64,000 bases of DNA from Parvibaculum sp. (GCA_030649335.1 JAUSLL010000045.1:1-64000), one strand, 5' to 3'; positions 30,767-39,863 are shown, numbered from the stretch's first letter. Translations and numbers: made by a program. The notes: generated by a model not told the origin, from the sequence alone.

Positions 30767-31270
30767 CTATAAGCTATTCAAGAAATCTGTTATTTCTTTA
30801 TCACTCCGTAAGCAGAAGACTTTTGCGTGACTGCCGTGTTGCGCGATGCCCTGTTCGATCTTCGGGATGTTGTCGCGGCGGTAGTTCCAGATGAATTTGT
30901 AGAATTCCCAATCATATTGTTCGGGGCAACCCGGTGCGAGATCTGCGCGGTTGCGGCCGAATTGGGTGGTGGTGCGCCAGAAGGCGCGCCAGAGGCAGAG
31001 CCAGCGGGGCTGGTCGATCCAGATGATCGTGTCGGCGCGCGGCATGCGGATATCGAATGTCTTTGAAAAATTGCCGTCGATGATCCAACGCTCGCCTGCA
31101 CAAGCGGCGGTGACCTTGGGGCGAAATTCGTCGTAGGTGCTTTCGGTCCAGCCGGGTTTCCACCAAAGCACATCGAGATGCGTGACGGGCAGGCCGAGCT
31201 TGGCGCTCAAGGCGCGCGCGAGCGTGGACTTGCCGCCGCCGGAGCAGCCGATGATGAGAATGCGGTTCAT
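30767..31270 (-). CDS. P-loop kinase, FlaR/adenylate-kinase-like
   Basis: Small nucleoside-kinase-fold protein of 167 aa. Walker A is IIGCSGGGKSTLARAL (about residues 6-21), followed by LPVTHLDVLWWKPGW and WIIDGNFSKTFDIRMPRAD, the layout of the family labelled DNA topology modulation protein FlaR. The substrate is unknown. The start is close to a repeat-rich region; it converges on the membrane-protein pair. Confidence 0.88.
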   Translation of the reverse strand: MNRILIIGCSGGGKSTLARALSAKLGLPVTHLDVLWWKPGWTESTYDEFRPKVTAACAGERWIIDGNFSKTFDIRMPRADTIIWIDQPRWLCLWRAFWRTTTQFGRNRADLAPGCPEQYDWEFYKFIWNYRRDNIPKIEQGIAQHGSHAKVFCLRSDKEITDFLNSL

Positions 31271-31303
31271 GGTGTGTCCCCCGAGGGGGAAGTATTGAAG
31301 ACG

Positions 31304-31379
31304 TGGATGGCCGGATCAAGCCCGGCCATGACGCAGCAAGAAAGACCCTCACCCAACCCTCTCCCAGAGGGAGAGGGTT
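31304..31379. repeat. two short palindromic repeats in series
   Basis: The first, GGATGGCCGGATCAAGCCC followed by GGCCATGAC (31304-31332), folds through GGCCGG/CCGGCC. The second, AACCCTCTCCC (31355-31365) paired with GGGAGAGGGTT (31369-31379), is the widespread CCCTCTCCC type. The second hairpin abuts the stop codon of the VOC remnant and could act as a weak 3' end for the TetR transcript. Confidence 0.7.
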
Positions 31380-31458
31380 AACCTTTGGAACTGTGGCAGA
31401 CGGCCTGGAGTTTGTTGCCTTCGGGGTCGCGGGAACCGATGGTGACCTGGCTGAACAT
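31378..31458 (-). pseudogene. in-frame deletion remnant of a VOC/glyoxalase-family gene
   Basis: A 26-codon frame with a good ribosome-binding site (GAGGA eight bases before the ATG). It begins MFSQVTIGSR, like the N-terminus of many VOC/glyoxalase-fold proteins (usually followed by DLxRA), and goes straight into DPEGNKLQAVCHSSKG, which is the typical C-terminus (RDPDGNKLQAVC). The roughly 100 residues between are missing. The deletion seems to have occurred at the short RD shared by both ends. It lies 15 bases after the TetR stop, so the ancestral gene was probably its operon partner. Confidence 0.7.
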
Positions 31459-31473
31459 TGGCGGTTCCTCTTG

Positions 31474-32124
31474 CTATTTAGCGCGCCAAAGCTCCGGATC
31501 GCTGACGCGGAAGGCTTCGAAGGATGCTTTGAGCGTTTCCAAAATGAAGCGATCAGCGCGGCGGCGCGCGGGCATGACAATATCCAATTGGCCACTGAGC
31601 CACAGACTTGCAAGACCGTGGGTGACGCCGAGCATCGCCGCGGTCAGGCGCGAGGCTGCGCCCGCGGGCAAGACACCTGCTGCCTGACAGTCGGCGACAC
31701 TACGCTCCAACAGGGCAAAGCTCTCGGCCTGTGCGGCGATGGCCTCGTCATAGGTTGCGTCGTCGCTCCAGCGATGGGCGAACATGACGTGAAAATGCCC
31801 CGGCGTGTCGAGCATGAAGCGCAGATAGGTTTCCGGCAGAACGAGGAGCCGTGCCCAGTGATCTGTACCCAATGCTTCTTGCGCTGCTGCCTCTTGCGCC
31901 TGCAGTCGCCTGTAACCGTCGGCGGCAATGGCGGCGAGCAATGCCTCGCGCGATGAGAAATGCCGATAGGTGGCGACGTGAGTGACGCCTGCTTCCGCCG
32001 CCAGTTCACGCAGGGTGAAATCGGCGGCACCGGCCTTTGCGATGCGGGCGGAGGCAAGCGCGATCAGCGTGTCGCGCAGATTGCCGTGGTGATAGGCGGC
32101 GGGTCTGGCTTTGGCGGCTGGCAT
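31474..32124 (-). CDS. TetR/AcrR family transcriptional regulator
   Basis: DNA-binding repressor of 216 aa. The helix-turn-helix is FTLRELAAEAGVTHVATYRH followed by FSSREALLAAIA (about residues 36-70), preceded by AAYHHGNLRDTLI, typical of the TetR group with a WHG-type C-terminal domain (HFHVMFAHRW). The ATG at 32124 with GGGAG upstream is preferred over a TTG at 32202 that lies in the promoter. It diverges from an amidohydrolase gene, with a palindrome between them, so it probably controls that gene and itself. Confidence 0.9.
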   Translation of the reverse strand: MPAAKARPAAYHHGNLRDTLIALASARIAKAGAADFTLRELAAEAGVTHVATYRHFSSREALLAAIAADGYRRLQAQEAAAQEALGTDHWARLLVLPETYLRFMLDTPGHFHVMFAHRWSDDATYDEAIAAQAESFALLERSVADCQAAGVLPAGAASRLTAAMLGVTHGLASLWLSGQLDIVMPARRRADRFILETLKASFEAFRVSDPELWRAK

Positions 32125-32195
32125 GGCGGCTCCCGCAGGTTTCGTGCCGAACTGAATAAATTTCGATGTGGGCAGAGTGGCCACTCCCGCGGCGA

Positions 32196-32233
32196 TTGAC
32201 AAGGCACATATGACTCATGTTACCGTTGGTAAC
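32196..32233. promoter_or_regulatory. operator palindrome in the TetR/amidohydrolase divergent promoter
   Basis: GTTACCGTTGGTAAC (32219-32233) is a perfect 6-bp inverted repeat with a 3-base centre. A TTGACA (32196-32201) lies 17 bases upstream on the plus strand, so the palindrome would cover the -10 position of a plus-strand promoter for the amidohydrolase gene. This is the expected place for a TetR repressor site. Confidence 0.65.
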
Positions 32234-32267
32234 TTAAAAGATCAAAAGCCATGCGGGGAGGTTTGTC

Positions 32268-34004
32268 ATGGGCACAGTGAGGAGCGAACGGACATTGATA
32301 GCGGGCGGGCCCGTGCTGACGATGAACCCCGCGCAACCGACGGCTGACGCCGTGTTGATCGAAGACGGGGTGCTGATCGCCGTGGGCGATGCTGCAAATC
32401 TTGGCGACATGGCGGGCGCTGACGCCAAGCGCATCGACCTTGCCGGGGCGGTGCTGATGCCAGGGCTAATCGACTCTCATCCGCATCTTTTGCATTTCGC
32501 GTCGCTGACCATGGCGACATGCCAGTTGTTCGATGCGCGCGACCATACCGACATTGTGGCGCGTATCAAAAACCACTGCATGATATTACCGCCCGACCAA
32601 TGGGCGATCTGTTCGCCGGTGGGCGAGCCACATTATTTCATCCGGCGGGGTTGGCGCGATCTGGCCGAAGGTGTTTTGCCGGACCGCTATGTGCTCGACC
32701 GCGCGGCCCCCGACCGGCCCGTCATCATTCAGGCATGGGCACCGGTGACACCTAATATTGCAGTGCTGAACTCAGCGGCGTTGAGGGCGGTTGGCATTTC
32801 ATCTGACACACCCGATCAGGTGGGCGGTGTGCGCATTGTCAAAGACAAGCACGGCGAGCCGACCGGCCATCTCGAAGGGCCAGTGAATAATTATTATTCC
32901 GACGATCCTTTCTGGCTGTCCATCCTCGGACATATCGGTGCGCCGCCGGATTGGCTGTGGGAAGCGGGCGCGCTCAACGGGCTCGCGGCCTATAACGCGC
33001 TTGGTGTGACGGGGGGATACGAGTCCCATGCGATGGAGCCTGCGCATATCGAGGCCTATCGCAAGATTTGCGGCGACGGACGCCTGACCATGCGCATTGC
33101 CGCGACGATGGACGCCACCGATCTGACATTTGATCCGACCAAGCCAACCGACGAAGCAACGGTGCTGGCGCGGCTGGCGCTGGCGAAATCATGGGAAGAC
33201 CGATCAGACACGCATTTCCGTTTCAACGGCATCACGCTGGCGCGCGGCGGCCCCTGCTGGCCCGGATACTTGCGGCAACACAAGGCCTATCCCGCACCAG
33301 ACGGAACAATGACCAACGGCAAGGCCTTCGTGCCACGCGAGATCGAACTGATCGTATTGCGCTACTGCCTTGAGCATGACCTGCGCTTCAACATGGTGCT
33401 GGGCGGCGACAAGGATGCGGACGAGTTGCTGCAGAGCCTTGCCGAAACAACGGGTGGCATGGACACCGCCGCGCTCGACTGGGTGGTGCAGCACGTGTTG
33501 ATGCTGACAGCGGCGCAATGCAAACGCATTGCCGAGTTCGGCTTCCATGTGACCACGAGCCCCGGCTTTGTCTGGGGCAAGGGCGCGCTTTACCGCGAGA
33601 GGCTCGGGGCGGCGGCACTCGATGATTTTGTGCCCGCACGACGGTTGATGGAGCTTGGTGCTAATCTCGCCTTCGGATCGGACTGGGGACCAGATAATCC
33701 GTTTGAGCAGATGCAGATGGCCGAGACGCAAGAGTTTTGCGTTCGCGGCGCATGCAGCCACACGCCTGCCGAACATCGGGCGCACCATCAGGTGACGCGG
33801 ATGCAGGCGCTGAACGCCTATACGCGCAATGCCGCGCGCGTGATGCAATGGGAAGGCATCGGCGCGATCAAGGCGGGCTATGCCGCCGATCTGATTGTAG
33901 TGGATGGCAATCCGCTGACCTGCCCTGTCGAAAAGCTCAGCGAATTGCAGGTGCAACTGACGCTGCTGGGCGGCAAGCCGGTGTTTGACCGCGGCGTGAT
34001 CTAG
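32268..34004 (+). CDS. amidohydrolase family 3 protein (YtcJ-like)
   Basis: Metal-dependent hydrolase of 578 aa. The family features are an N-terminal beta-sandwich with LIAGGPVLTMN, the metal-binding LMPGLIDSHPHLLHF (about residues 64-78), TGHLEGPVNN, FGSDWGPDNPFEQMQMA and the C-terminal IKAGYAADLIVVDGNPL. Relatives act on amides or formamides, but the substrate here is unknown. GGGGAGG stands six bases before the ATG. The stop is immediately followed by the convergent gshA stop, with no spacer. Confidence 0.9.
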   Translation: MGTVRSERTLIAGGPVLTMNPAQPTADAVLIEDGVLIAVGDAANLGDMAGADAKRIDLAGAVLMPGLIDSHPHLLHFASLTMATCQLFDARDHTDIVARIKNHCMILPPDQWAICSPVGEPHYFIRRGWRDLAEGVLPDRYVLDRAAPDRPVIIQAWAPVTPNIAVLNSAALRAVGISSDTPDQVGGVRIVKDKHGEPTGHLEGPVNNYYSDDPFWLSILGHIGAPPDWLWEAGALNGLAAYNALGVTGGYESHAMEPAHIEAYRKICGDGRLTMRIAATMDATDLTFDPTKPTDEATVLARLALAKSWEDRSDTHFRFNGITLARGGPCWPGYLRQHKAYPAPDGTMTNGKAFVPREIELIVLRYCLEHDLRFNMVLGGDKDADELLQSLAETTGGMDTAALDWVVQHVLMLTAAQCKRIAEFGFHVTTSPGFVWGKGALYRERLGAAALDDFVPARRLMELGANLAFGSDWGPDNPFEQMQMAETQEFCVRGACSHTPAEHRAHHQVTRMQALNAYTRNAARVMQWEGIGAIKAGYAADLIVVDGNPLTCPVEKLSELQVQLTLLGGKPVFDRGVI

Positions 34005-35390
34005 TCAGAACGCGTATTCTTTGAAGACGGGATCGACGGAGCCACCCCATTTGCCGTTAAAGGCATCGAGCATGACGTCGGCGGGGGCTTTGCCGGACGC
34101 AATCACTTCGTTGACGACGTCGAGGAAGATGGTTTCGTCCGTCGAGCCGGCACCATCGCCTTTGCCACGGGCCTTGAGCCCGGCGTGTGAAATTTCCAAC
34201 GCGCGGCGGCCGACGTCGAGAAGCGTGCCGTCGCGGAAGGGTGTGTCGAGGCCGAGGCGGGCGACGGAATAGCGCAAGTCCTGGCGTTCGGCTTCGGTCC
34301 AGTCTTTGACGAGATCCCATGCGGCATCAAGCGAGGACTGATCATACAAGAGGCCGACCCAGAACGCGGGCAAAGCACAGATACGCGCCCAAGGGCCGCC
34401 GTCGGCACCGCGCATCTCGATGTAGTTCTTCAGACGCGCTTCGGGGAAGATCGTTGTCAGATGATTGATCCAGTCGCCGCGTGTGGGTGTTTCGCCTTCG
34501 AGCCCGCGCAATTTGCCGACCATGAAATCGCGGAACGATTGACCCGTCACGTCGATGTAGCGGTCATTGCGATAAACGAAATACATCGGCACATCGAGCG
34601 CGTAATCGACATATTGCTCGAAGCCGAAGCCGCTTTCGAAGATGAAGGGGATCATGCCCGCGCGCGCGTTGTCGGTGTCGGTCCAGACGTGGCTGCGGAA
34701 AGATTTGTAGCCGTTGGCGCGGCCTTCCGTGAACGGAGAATTGGCAAAAATGGCGGTGGCGAGCGGCTGGAGGGCCACGGCGACACGCAATTTTTTCACC
34801 ATATCGGGCTCATTGGCGAAATCGAGGTTCACCTGCACGGTGCAGGAGCGGTACATCATGTCGAGACCCATGGTCCCGACCTTCTGCATATATTCCGTCA
34901 TAATCTTGTAGCGGCCCTTGGGCATGACGGGGATCTGGTCGCGCCGCCAATTGGGCGTGAAGCCGAGCCCCAGAAAGCCGAGGCCCAATTCGCCGCCGAC
35001 TTCTTTGACTTGGGCCAGATGATCGTGAAGTTCTGAACAGGTCTGGTGCAATGTTTCGAGCGGTGCACCGGACAGTTCAAATTGCCCGCCGGGTTCGAGC
35101 GAGATGTTGCCGCCGCCTTTGGGGCTTTCCAGACCGATGATGGTGGTGCCTTCGCGCACAGGCACCCAGCCAAAACGCGTGAGGCCTTCGAGCATGGCGC
35201 GAATGCCTTTGCCGCCCGCATCAAATGCGTCGCCATAAGGCACCGGCGAATTGTCCGCGATGTGGAAGGGGAATTTCTCGTGCTCAGTGCCGATGCGCCA
35301 ATCGGCCTTGACCTTCGAGCCGCGCTCGAGGGCTGCCACAAGATCGTCGCGGTTGGTTACGGGCTCAGGCCCGGCAACGAGTACGCTCAT
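34005..35390 (-). CDS. gshA: glutamate-cysteine ligase (GCS2, alphaproteobacterial/plant type)
   Basis: First step of glutathione synthesis: joins glutamate and cysteine with ATP. The type is the one shared by alphaproteobacteria and plants: [17 protein letters not shown] at the N-terminus, [20 protein letters not shown] (substrate binding, about residues 94-113), [17 protein letters not shown] and [18 protein letters not shown]. Length 461 aa is typical. No neighbour is a glutathione gene; the GST at 45274 is the nearest functional link. Confidence 0.95.
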   Translation of the reverse strand: MSVLVAGPEPVTNRDDLVAALERGSKVKADWRIGTEHEKFPFHIADNSPVPYGDAFDAGGKGIRAMLEGLTRFGWVPVREGTTIIGLESPKGGGNISLEPGGQFELSGAPLETLHQTCSELHDHLAQVKEVGGELGLGFLGLGFTPNWRRDQIPVMPKGRYKIMTEYMQKVGTMGLDMMYRSCTVQVNLDFANEPDMVKKLRVAVALQPLATAIFANSPFTEGRANGYKSFRSHVWTDTDNARAGMIPFIFESGFGFEQYVDYALDVPMYFVYRNDRYIDVTGQSFRDFMVGKLRGLEGETPTRGDWINHLTTIFPEARLKNYIEMRGADGGPWARICALPAFWVGLLYDQSSLDAAWDLVKDWTEAERQDLRYSVARLGLDTPFRDGTLLDVGRRALEISHAGLKARGKGDGAGSTDETIFLDVVNEVIASGKAPADVMLDAFNGKWGGSVDPVFKEYAF

Positions 35391-35529
35391 AGGCGAGCCC
35401 CCTGAAAAATTTGATAGACCATGTCGCTCGGGGGCGGGCCCCCTGTCCGGTCATTTCGCTTGTCGCAAGATGTAGGAGCGGGATCGCGGCCTGACAAGCG
35501 CAAATACGACGGGGCCACGCCTCACCCCC

Positions 35530-36120
35530 CTAGCGAAGTTTGGCGAAGCGTTGCTCTATTTTGAGCAGGTGTCGCGCAAGCGAGGATTTCTGCGCCGTAT
35601 CCATGTTGAATTGGGCCATCCAAAGCGTTTTGCAGTGGACTCCGCAAAGTGCACGGATGCCGCGCAGGAGGATACGCCGGTGGGGCTCGCCGACCCATTT
35701 GGCGTACCACCAGCTTGAGCCGCAGCTCGTGACGCCTGCGAGCAACCGGATGTGAGTGAGGCCCGGCCGGATATTTCCGCCCTTGGGGTCGAGGGAGAAG
35801 GCGACACCGGGGACGAGCGTGCGGTCGAGCCAGCCTTTGAGAATGGCGGGCAACCCGTACCACCATGTCGGAAAGACAAAGACCAAGGCTTCGGCCCAGC
35901 GGATATGGGCGATGTGATCCGCGAGCACTGCCTGATTGCGGTCATTGTCATTGTAGATGGCAAGTTCTGACGCGCTGAGGCGCGGGTCGAAGCCTTCTGC
36001 ATAGAGGTCGGTAACACGGGTCTCGTGGCCGTTGACAGCGAGACCGCGCAAGACCGCATCGCGCATGGCGGCGACATAGCTTGTCTCGACGGGATGAGCA
36101 TAGATGATGAGCACACGCAT
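35530..36120 (-). CDS. NAD(P)H dehydrogenase, flavodoxin-like fold (NQO1/KefF family)
   Basis: Probable FMN/FAD-dependent quinone reductase, 196 aa. MRVLIIYAHPVETSY begins the phosphate-binding loop and VFVFPTWWYGLPAILKGWLD is the flavin-contacting block (about 78-97). The start is immediately after the rsmE stop, four bases away, so the two genes are co-transcribed. The longer frame to 36159 would sit inside rsmE. Confidence 0.9.
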   Translation of the reverse strand: MRVLIIYAHPVETSYVAAMRDAVLRGLAVNGHETRVTDLYAEGFDPRLSASELAIYNDNDRNQAVLADHIAHIRWAEALVFVFPTWWYGLPAILKGWLDRTLVPGVAFSLDPKGGNIRPGLTHIRLLAGVTSCGSSWWYAKWVGEPHRRILLRGIRALCGVHCKTLWMAQFNMDTAQKSSLARHLLKIEQRFAKLR

Positions 36121-36124
36121 GGGC

Positions 36125-36916
36125 TCACCAATCACCGAGGACGAGCTGGATGGCGGCAAGTGCTGCTATGGCGGCGGTGTCGGCGCGCATGATGCGGGGG
36201 CCGAGCGAGAGCGCGTGGGTGTCGGCGCGTTTCAGAAGTGCGGCGCGCTCTGCCTCATCGAAACCGCCTTCGGGGCCGACGAGCAGCGCGAAGGGTGTTC
36301 CGCGCGGATAGGATTTGGCGATGGCCTCGATGGTGGCAAGCGCACCGCCGGGAGGGGCCGCCTCATCGCAGAAGAGAATGCGACGGGTGGGGTTTTCGGC
36401 TGACCATGTGGCGAGCAGCGCGTCGAGTTTTACCGCGTCGCGCACCTCCGGTACGGCAACGAGACCGCATTGTTCGGCGGCCTCAATGACATTGGCGGCG
36501 AGGCGCTGGTCCTTGACGCGAGCGACCATGGTGCGGCGCGTGAGGACGGGCTGGATGACGGCGGCACCCATTTCGGTGGCCTTCTGGGCGATGAAATCGA
36601 GGCGCGCTTTTTTGACCGGCGCGAAGAGGAGCCAGATGTCGGGCAAGGGCTCGTGCGCGCGGGTTTGGCCGGTGACGGTGAGGCTTGTTGATTTGCGTGA
36701 GGCTTCCGTGATCTCGGCGGACCACTCGCCGTCGCGGCCGTTGAACAGGAGGACACGGCCACCGGCGCTCATGCGGATGACATTGACGAGATAATGCGAC
36801 TGGTCCTTGTCGAGTGTGATCTCGGCATTTATGGAAAGGGCGGCGTCAACATAAAGCCGCGCTTTGCCGGAGGCGCAGCGGGTGTTGTCGGCGTCTTCGG
36901 TGTCGTCGCGCACCAT
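36125..36916 (-). CDS. rsmE: 16S rRNA (uracil(1498)-N(3))-methyltransferase
   Basis: SPOUT-fold enzyme that methylates U1498 in 16S rRNA. DQSHYLVNVIRMSAGGRV near the N-terminus is the PUA-like part; FALLVGPEGGFDEAE and SLGPRIMRADTAAIAAL in the last third form the trefoil-knot SAM site. The ATG at 36916 (263 aa) has GAGAGA eight bases upstream; the ATG at 36931 lies at the edge of a palindromic repeat and has none. Confidence 0.93.
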   Translation of the reverse strand: MVRDDTEDADNTRCASGKARLYVDAALSINAEITLDKDQSHYLVNVIRMSAGGRVLLFNGRDGEWSAEITEASRKSTSLTVTGQTRAHEPLPDIWLLFAPVKKARLDFIAQKATEMGAAVIQPVLTRRTMVARVKDQRLAANVIEAAEQCGLVAVPEVRDAVKLDALLATWSAENPTRRILFCDEAAPPGGALATIEAIAKSYPRGTPFALLVGPEGGFDEAERAALLKRADTHALSLGPRIMRADTAAIAALAAIQLVLGDW

Positions 36917-36930
36917 CAAATTCTCTCTCA

Positions 36931-37017
36931 TTCGTCATTGCGAGCACTTGCGAAGCAATCCAGTGTTGCGCAACAAAGAATGGATTGCCACGTCGCTTCG
37001 CTCCTCGCAATGACGAA
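36931..37017. repeat. palindromic repeat, CGTCATTGCGAG type
   Basis: TTCGTCATTGCGAG at 36931 and CTCGCAATGACGAA ending at 37017 are exact inverted copies; inner arms GCGAAGCAATCCA and TGGATTGCCACGTCGC also pair. Elements with this consensus are scattered widely between genes in alphaproteobacteria. It fills most of the 121-base space between rsmE and the Nudix gene. Confidence 0.8.
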
Positions 37018-37037
37018 ATTACATACGGAACCCGATC

Positions 37038-37532
37038 ATGCAGACACGAAAGACCGCACGCGCTCTGCTGTTCGATGCCGAGGGACGGTTGCTGCTTGTC
37101 CGGATGCATGACCCGCAGGTGGCCGACGCGGATGGCAAGGTTGTGGAGCGGGCCTATTGGGTGACGATCGGCGGCGAAATCGACGAGGGCGAAGATGTGA
37201 TGACGGCTGTGCGGCGCGAGATCGCCGAGGAGACGGGGCTCACAGAGGTGCGCCTTGGGGCGGCGGTCTGGTATGCTGAACATGTGCTGATGGTCAAAGG
37301 CGAGCCGCGGCTGTTTCAGGAAACATTTGTGCTGGCCTATACCGAGGACACAAATTTGAGCCGCGCGGGATGGACCGAGGAAGAAACGCAGGTGATTGAA
37401 CATCTGAAATGGTGGGAGATGGACGATCTCTTTGCCAGCGGCGATACGTTCTTCCCCTCATCGCTGAAAGAAAACCTGCTGCCGCTGACCGATGATCTGT
37501 TGCCGCCCACGATGCTGACGATTGAGCCCTGA
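37038..37532 (+). CDS. Nudix hydrolase
   Basis: Hydrolyses nucleoside diphosphates linked to another moiety. The Nudix box is GGEIDEGEDVMTAVRREIAE followed by ETGL (about residues 53-76), complete. The N-terminus ARALLFDAEGRLLLVRMHDP fits ADP-ribose or oxidised-nucleotide type hydrolases, but the substrate is undetermined. 164 aa. The ubiA start lies one base after its stop. Confidence 0.92.
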   Translation: MQTRKTARALLFDAEGRLLLVRMHDPQVADADGKVVERAYWVTIGGEIDEGEDVMTAVRREIAEETGLTEVRLGAAVWYAEHVLMVKGEPRLFQETFVLAYTEDTNLSRAGWTEEETQVIEHLKWWEMDDLFASGDTFFPSSLKENLLPLTDDLLPPTMLTIEP

Positions 37533-37533
37533 T

Positions 37534-38448
37534 ATGACCGAGAATGCCCGCATTGCCGACGCCGCGCCTGCCAATTGGGTGGACCGCTATGCACCCGCTT
37601 TTGTGCGGCCCTATATGAAGCTCGCGCGGCTCGACCGGCCCATCGGCACATGGCTGTTGCTGTGGCCGTGCTGGTGGTCGATTGCGCTGGCGGCGGACGG
37701 GATGCCGGACATTGGCATGATGATCCTCTTCGGCATCGGTGCAGTCGTCATGCGCGGTGCGGGCTGCACCTATAATGACATTGTGGACCGCGATATTGAC
37801 GGGATGGTGGAGCGCACGAAGCTGCGTCCTATTCCGTCCGGTGCCGTGAGCCTTACACAAGCATTTGTGTTTCTCGGACTGCAGTTGCTGATCGGTTTGG
37901 TCATTCTGTTGTCGCTGACGGGCACGGCTATTGCGCTTGGTTTTGCGTCGGTATTCCTCATTGCGATTTATCCGTGGATGAAGCGCATCACCTATTGGCC
38001 GCAGATTGTGCTGGGGCTTGTCTTCAACTGGGGCGCGCTGATGGGCTATGCCGCCGTGCGTGACAATCTCGACGCCGCACCCGTGCTGCTCTATCTCGGC
38101 GCGATCTTCTGGACCATCGGCTATGACACGATCTATGCGCATCAGGACAAGGATGATGATGCGCTGATCGGCGTTAAATCTTCGGCGCTGAAACTTGGCA
38201 GCGACACGCCGAAATATCTCTGGCGGTTTTACGGCGCGATGATGATCGGGCTTTGCGCGACAGGCCTCGTGAGCGATATGAGTGCTGCCTATTTCGTGAT
38301 TGTCGCGGGTGCAGGCGCGCATCTGGCATGGCAAATCCTCACGCTCGATATTGATGATGATGCGCGCTGCCTGACGCTCTTCCGCTCGAACCGCGATTTT
38401 GGTCTGATCGTTTTCGTGGCGATGGTGGCCGGACGGATGATCGGTTAG
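37534..38448 (+). CDS. ubiA: 4-hydroxybenzoate polyprenyltransferase
   Basis: Attaches the polyprenyl tail to 4-hydroxybenzoate in ubiquinone synthesis. Both metal-diphosphate motifs are visible: RGAGCTYNDIVDRDIDGMVE (about residues 74-93) and YDTIYAHQDKDDDALIGVKS (about 196-215). About eight membrane helices, 304 aa. The ATG at 37534 follows the Nudix stop (TGATATG). It ends overlapping the convergent MFS gene by four bases. UbiD, acting two steps later in the same pathway, is also in the window. Confidence 0.95.
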   Translation: MTENARIADAAPANWVDRYAPAFVRPYMKLARLDRPIGTWLLLWPCWWSIALAADGMPDIGMMILFGIGAVVMRGAGCTYNDIVDRDIDGMVERTKLRPIPSGAVSLTQAFVFLGLQLLIGLVILLSLTGTAIALGFASVFLIAIYPWMKRITYWPQIVLGLVFNWGALMGYAAVRDNLDAAPVLLYLGAIFWTIGYDTIYAHQDKDDDALIGVKSSALKLGSDTPKYLWRFYGAMMIGLCATGLVSDMSAAYFVIVAGAGAHLAWQILTLDIDDDARCLTLFRSNRDFGLIVFVAMVAGRMIG

Positions 38449-39716
38449 TCGGGTTTCACATCCAACAACCTGTCCACTTTGCGCAAATCGGGGAAGAGCC
38501 ACATCCATATGGCGACGACGCCGATGGTGCCGAGGCCACCGACGACGACCGACGGCACGGTGCCGAGCCAGCCTGCCATGACACCACTTTCAAATTCACC
38601 AAGCTCGTTTGATGCTGTGATGAACACCATGTCCACCGCGCTGACACGGCCCAGCATTTCGGGAGGTGTGGCGAGCGGGATGAGCGTCGAGCGGACATAG
38701 ACGCTGATCATGTCGGAGCCGCCCATGATGAGGAGCGCTACAAAGGACAGTGCGAAGTTTTCTGACAGGCCGAAGGTGATGGTGGCCAAACCGAAGATCG
38801 CGACACAAGCAAACATGGCATAGCCCGCATGGCGATGCAGCGGCAGGGCGATGAGCATGAAATTGATCAACACCGCGCCAAGCGCCGGTGCGGAGCGCAA
38901 GATGCCCAGACCTTGCGGGCCGACATGGAGAATGTCGGCGGCGAAAATCGGCATGAGGGCAGCGGCCCCGCCGAGCAGCACAGCAAACAAATCAAGCGAG
39001 ATGGCGCCGAGCACGATGGGCTTGCGGCGAATGAAGCGCACGCCAGCCGTGACGCGACCAAAGGTGGTGAGCGTCGGGTCGGCTGGTTCCTGCTTGTGGC
39101 GCGTGCGGATGGCGAAAAAGGCGACGGCGCAGATGAGGAAGAAAACAAAGCAGGTGCCATAGGCGGCAAGTGGGCCGCCTATGTAGATGAAGCCGCCGAG
39201 CGCGGGGCCGACGATGGTGGCCGTGAGAAATGACGACGAGGAAATGGCGATGCCGCGCGGCAGCTGACGCGTGGAGACCAGCAGCGGCACGAAGGCACGG
39301 GTGGCGGGGCCGGAGAAGGCACGCGCGCAACCGAGGATGACCAGCGCCAGATAGAATGGCCAGATCGCATGTTCGGCAACGCCTGCCCATGTGAAGGCCG
39401 CGAGCATGGCCACCGCGGCGGCCTGGAGGAGATAGCTCGCCGAGGCAATCAAACGCCTGTCCACGCGGTCGGCGACGTCGCCTGCGGGCAGCAACAGCAG
39501 AAACATGGGCAGAAACTGCGCCAGACCGACAAAGCCCAGAGCCATCGGGCTCTTGGTGATCTCGTAGATCTGCCAGCCGACGGCGACGGACAAGATTTGC
39601 GAGGCCAGCGTGCCGAGGAAGCGACCGGAGAGAAAGAAGCGGAAATCGCGCAGGGCCAGCAGGCTGCGCAGGGTGACTTCTGACGAAGAATCATCGGGGG
39701 ATGCGGCGGTGGCCAT
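38445..39716 (-). CDS. MFS transporter, EntS-like
   Basis: Twelve-helix permease of 423 aa in the MFS_3 (enterobactin exporter-like) group. ALRDFRFFLSGRFLGTLASQ opens the first helix, and LLPAGDVADRVDRRLIASAS is the loop-2/3 signature. TRAFVPLLVSTRQLPRGIA and GGSDMISVYVRSTLI are further family blocks. The cargo is unknown; no siderophore gene is near. It converges on ubiA. Confidence 0.9.
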   Translation of the reverse strand: MATAASPDDSSSEVTLRSLLALRDFRFFLSGRFLGTLASQILSVAVGWQIYEITKSPMALGFVGLAQFLPMFLLLLPAGDVADRVDRRLIASASYLLQAAAVAMLAAFTWAGVAEHAIWPFYLALVILGCARAFSGPATRAFVPLLVSTRQLPRGIAISSSSFLTATIVGPALGGFIYIGGPLAAYGTCFVFFLICAVAFFAIRTRHKQEPADPTLTTFGRVTAGVRFIRRKPIVLGAISLDLFAVLLGGAAALMPIFAADILHVGPQGLGILRSAPALGAVLINFMLIALPLHRHAGYAMFACVAIFGLATITFGLSENFALSFVALLIMGGSDMISVYVRSTLIPLATPPEMLGRVSAVDMVFITASNELGEFESGVMAGWLGTVPSVVVGGLGTIGVVAIWMWLFPDLRKVDRLLDVKPD

Positions 39717-39823
39717 GCGAGCAGATCCTGACCTTTAGAGCGGGCACCGCTTTTGCCAGAGTTCGGGGGGACTGTCGCGGGGGATTCGATTTACGGAGGC
39801 GAAAGTGACGCAGGGGTCATTTA

Positions 39824-39863
39824 TTGAAACTTTGATGCGATGCACTATATTTGTTGCATCGCA
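39824..39863 (+). promoter_or_regulatory. promoter with a perfect inverted repeat around the -10
   Basis: TTGAAA (39824-39829) and TATATT (39846-39851) are spaced by 16 bases. TGCGATGCA (39836-39844) and TGCATCGCA (39855-39863) form a perfect 9-bp inverted repeat with a 10-base centre that contains the -10 box. It lies 38-77 bases before the ATG of the small gene at 39901. This is a strong candidate for repressor control. Confidence 0.65.

Noticed and set aside
31283-31400. Small RNA gene in the repeat-rich gap near 31.3 kb
   Set aside because: The hairpins match common interspersed repeat types and there is no promoter-like sequence.
37294-38508. Long open frame antisense to ubiA and the Nudix gene (minus strand)
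   Set aside because: It overlaps two well-supported genes, has His/Arg-rich low-complexity composition, and comes from GC-rich codon bias. No ribosome-binding site.
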